Assembly: GCA_023266245.1 (NCBI GenBank)
Contig: JAHFRO010000062.1
Location: forward strand, 6,665-13,142
Direction of reading: 5' to 3'
From: Betaproteobacteria bacterium
Lineage (GTDB): Bacteria > Pseudomonadota > Gammaproteobacteria > Burkholderiales > SG8-41
DNA: 6,478 bases
In this document: positions 6,003 through 6,478 of the stretch, piece after piece
How positions within the stretch are numbered: the first letter of the stretch is position 1
Layout of the letters: the number at the start of each line of letters is the position of its first letter
Position numbers and translations under genes: made by a program
Notes under the pieces: generated by a model
Told to the model about the DNA's origin: nothing
Databases searched by the model: none
What the model saw: only the letters and a program-made list of their open reading frames with translations

Positions 6003-6468
6003 CGAGCTTACGGATCAAATTCGCCATCGCGATCGCAACCTGCGCGCAGTCGGCGCCTTTCTGTGACATGCGCGCGAGCGCCTGATCGTCATCGTCGGTA
6101 GTCAGTATGCCGTTGGCGATCGGTACGCCGGAATCGAGGGTGATTGCGGTGATGCCGCTTGCCGATTCGTTGGCGACGACCTCGAAATGGTGTGTTTCCC
6201 CGCGTATCACAGCGCCCAAAGCGATCAGCGCGTCGTACTTGCCGGAATTCGCCATCTTCTGCAGCGCGAGCGGCGCCTCCAGCGCGCCCGGCACGGTGAC
6301 GATGCGGATGTCGGAAGCGCGCACGCCGTGCTTGGTGAGCGCCGCGGTGCAGCTGGAAAGCAGCCCCTCGCTCACTTCCTGGTTGAAGCGGCTCATCACG
6401 ATGCCGATGCGCAAGCCGGACCCATTCAGGTCCGGCTTAAGTTCCTCGATCTCATCCTTGTGCGCCAT
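5992..6468 (-). CDS. ribH: 6,7-dimethyl-8-ribityllumazine synthase
   Basis: A 158-residue lumazine synthase, the penultimate enzyme of riboflavin synthesis. It joins 5-amino-6-ribitylaminouracil with 3,4-dihydroxy-2-butanone 4-phosphate, usually as a pentamer or a 60-subunit shell. Motifs: IVMSRFNQEVSEGLL (23-37), TVPGALEAPLALQ (58-70, substrate-binding), LGAVIRGETHHFEVVANESASGI (84-106, with the catalytic His94) and PIANGILTTDDDDQALAR (116-133). The start ATG is 10 bases from the window edge; AGAAG just upstream is a weak ribosome binding site. The gene is complete and overlaps nusB by 11 nt. The upstream gene, often another rib gene in such clusters, is outside the window. Confidence 0.97.
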   Translation of the reverse strand: MAHKDEIEELKPDLNGSGLRIGIVMSRFNQEVSEGLLSSCTAALTKHGVRASDIRIVTVPGALEAPLALQKMANSGKYDALIALGAVIRGETHHFEVVANESASGITAITLDSGVPIANGILTTDDDDQALARMSQKGADCAQVAIAMANLIRKLDED

Positions 6469-6478
6469 TGCTTCTAAC

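Overview
This 6.5 kb window looks like chromosomal core DNA of a GC-rich betaproteobacterium. The evidence is the gene content and order (ribH-nusB-thiL-pgpA-pncC and recA-recX), dense packing with short overlaps, and strong C/G third-position bias. The assignment is inferred from gene order and protein resemblance; no search was run.

Left part (1-2090, minus strand): recA is followed by recX, which overlaps it by 44 nt. Downstream lies a small OB-fold-like lipoprotein gene. Between recX and the lipoprotein gene sits a compact element (380-647) with perfect 21-bp terminal inverted repeats flanked by TTA on both sides. It has the form of a non-autonomous (MITE-like) insertion, and one of its ends supplies the recX stop codon.

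Middle (2091-3170): a 204-bp divergent intergenic region separates recA from a plus-strand gene for a beta-hydroxyacid dehydrogenase of the 3-hydroxyisobutyrate/tartronate-semialdehyde family. It holds a near-identical motif upstream of each gene but no recognisable LexA box.

Right part (3171-6478): six minus-strand genes, transcribed right to left, run ribH (lumazine synthase), nusB (antitermination factor), a small two-helix membrane protein, thiL (thiamine-phosphate kinase), pgpA (phosphatidylglycerophosphatase A) and pncC (NMN deamidase). The first pair and the last three are tightly packed or overlapping, which suggests a shared transcript. The theme is cofactor and lipid housekeeping: riboflavin, thiamine and NAD recycling, plus phosphatidylglycerol synthesis.

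The most unusual features are non-coding. One is the MITE-like element. The other is a set of tandem heptamer arrays, five of them exactly four units (28 bp) long, at the gene junctions 3171-3282, 5237-5333 and 5559-5586. The arrays have related units, and two of them supply the stop codon of the preceding gene.
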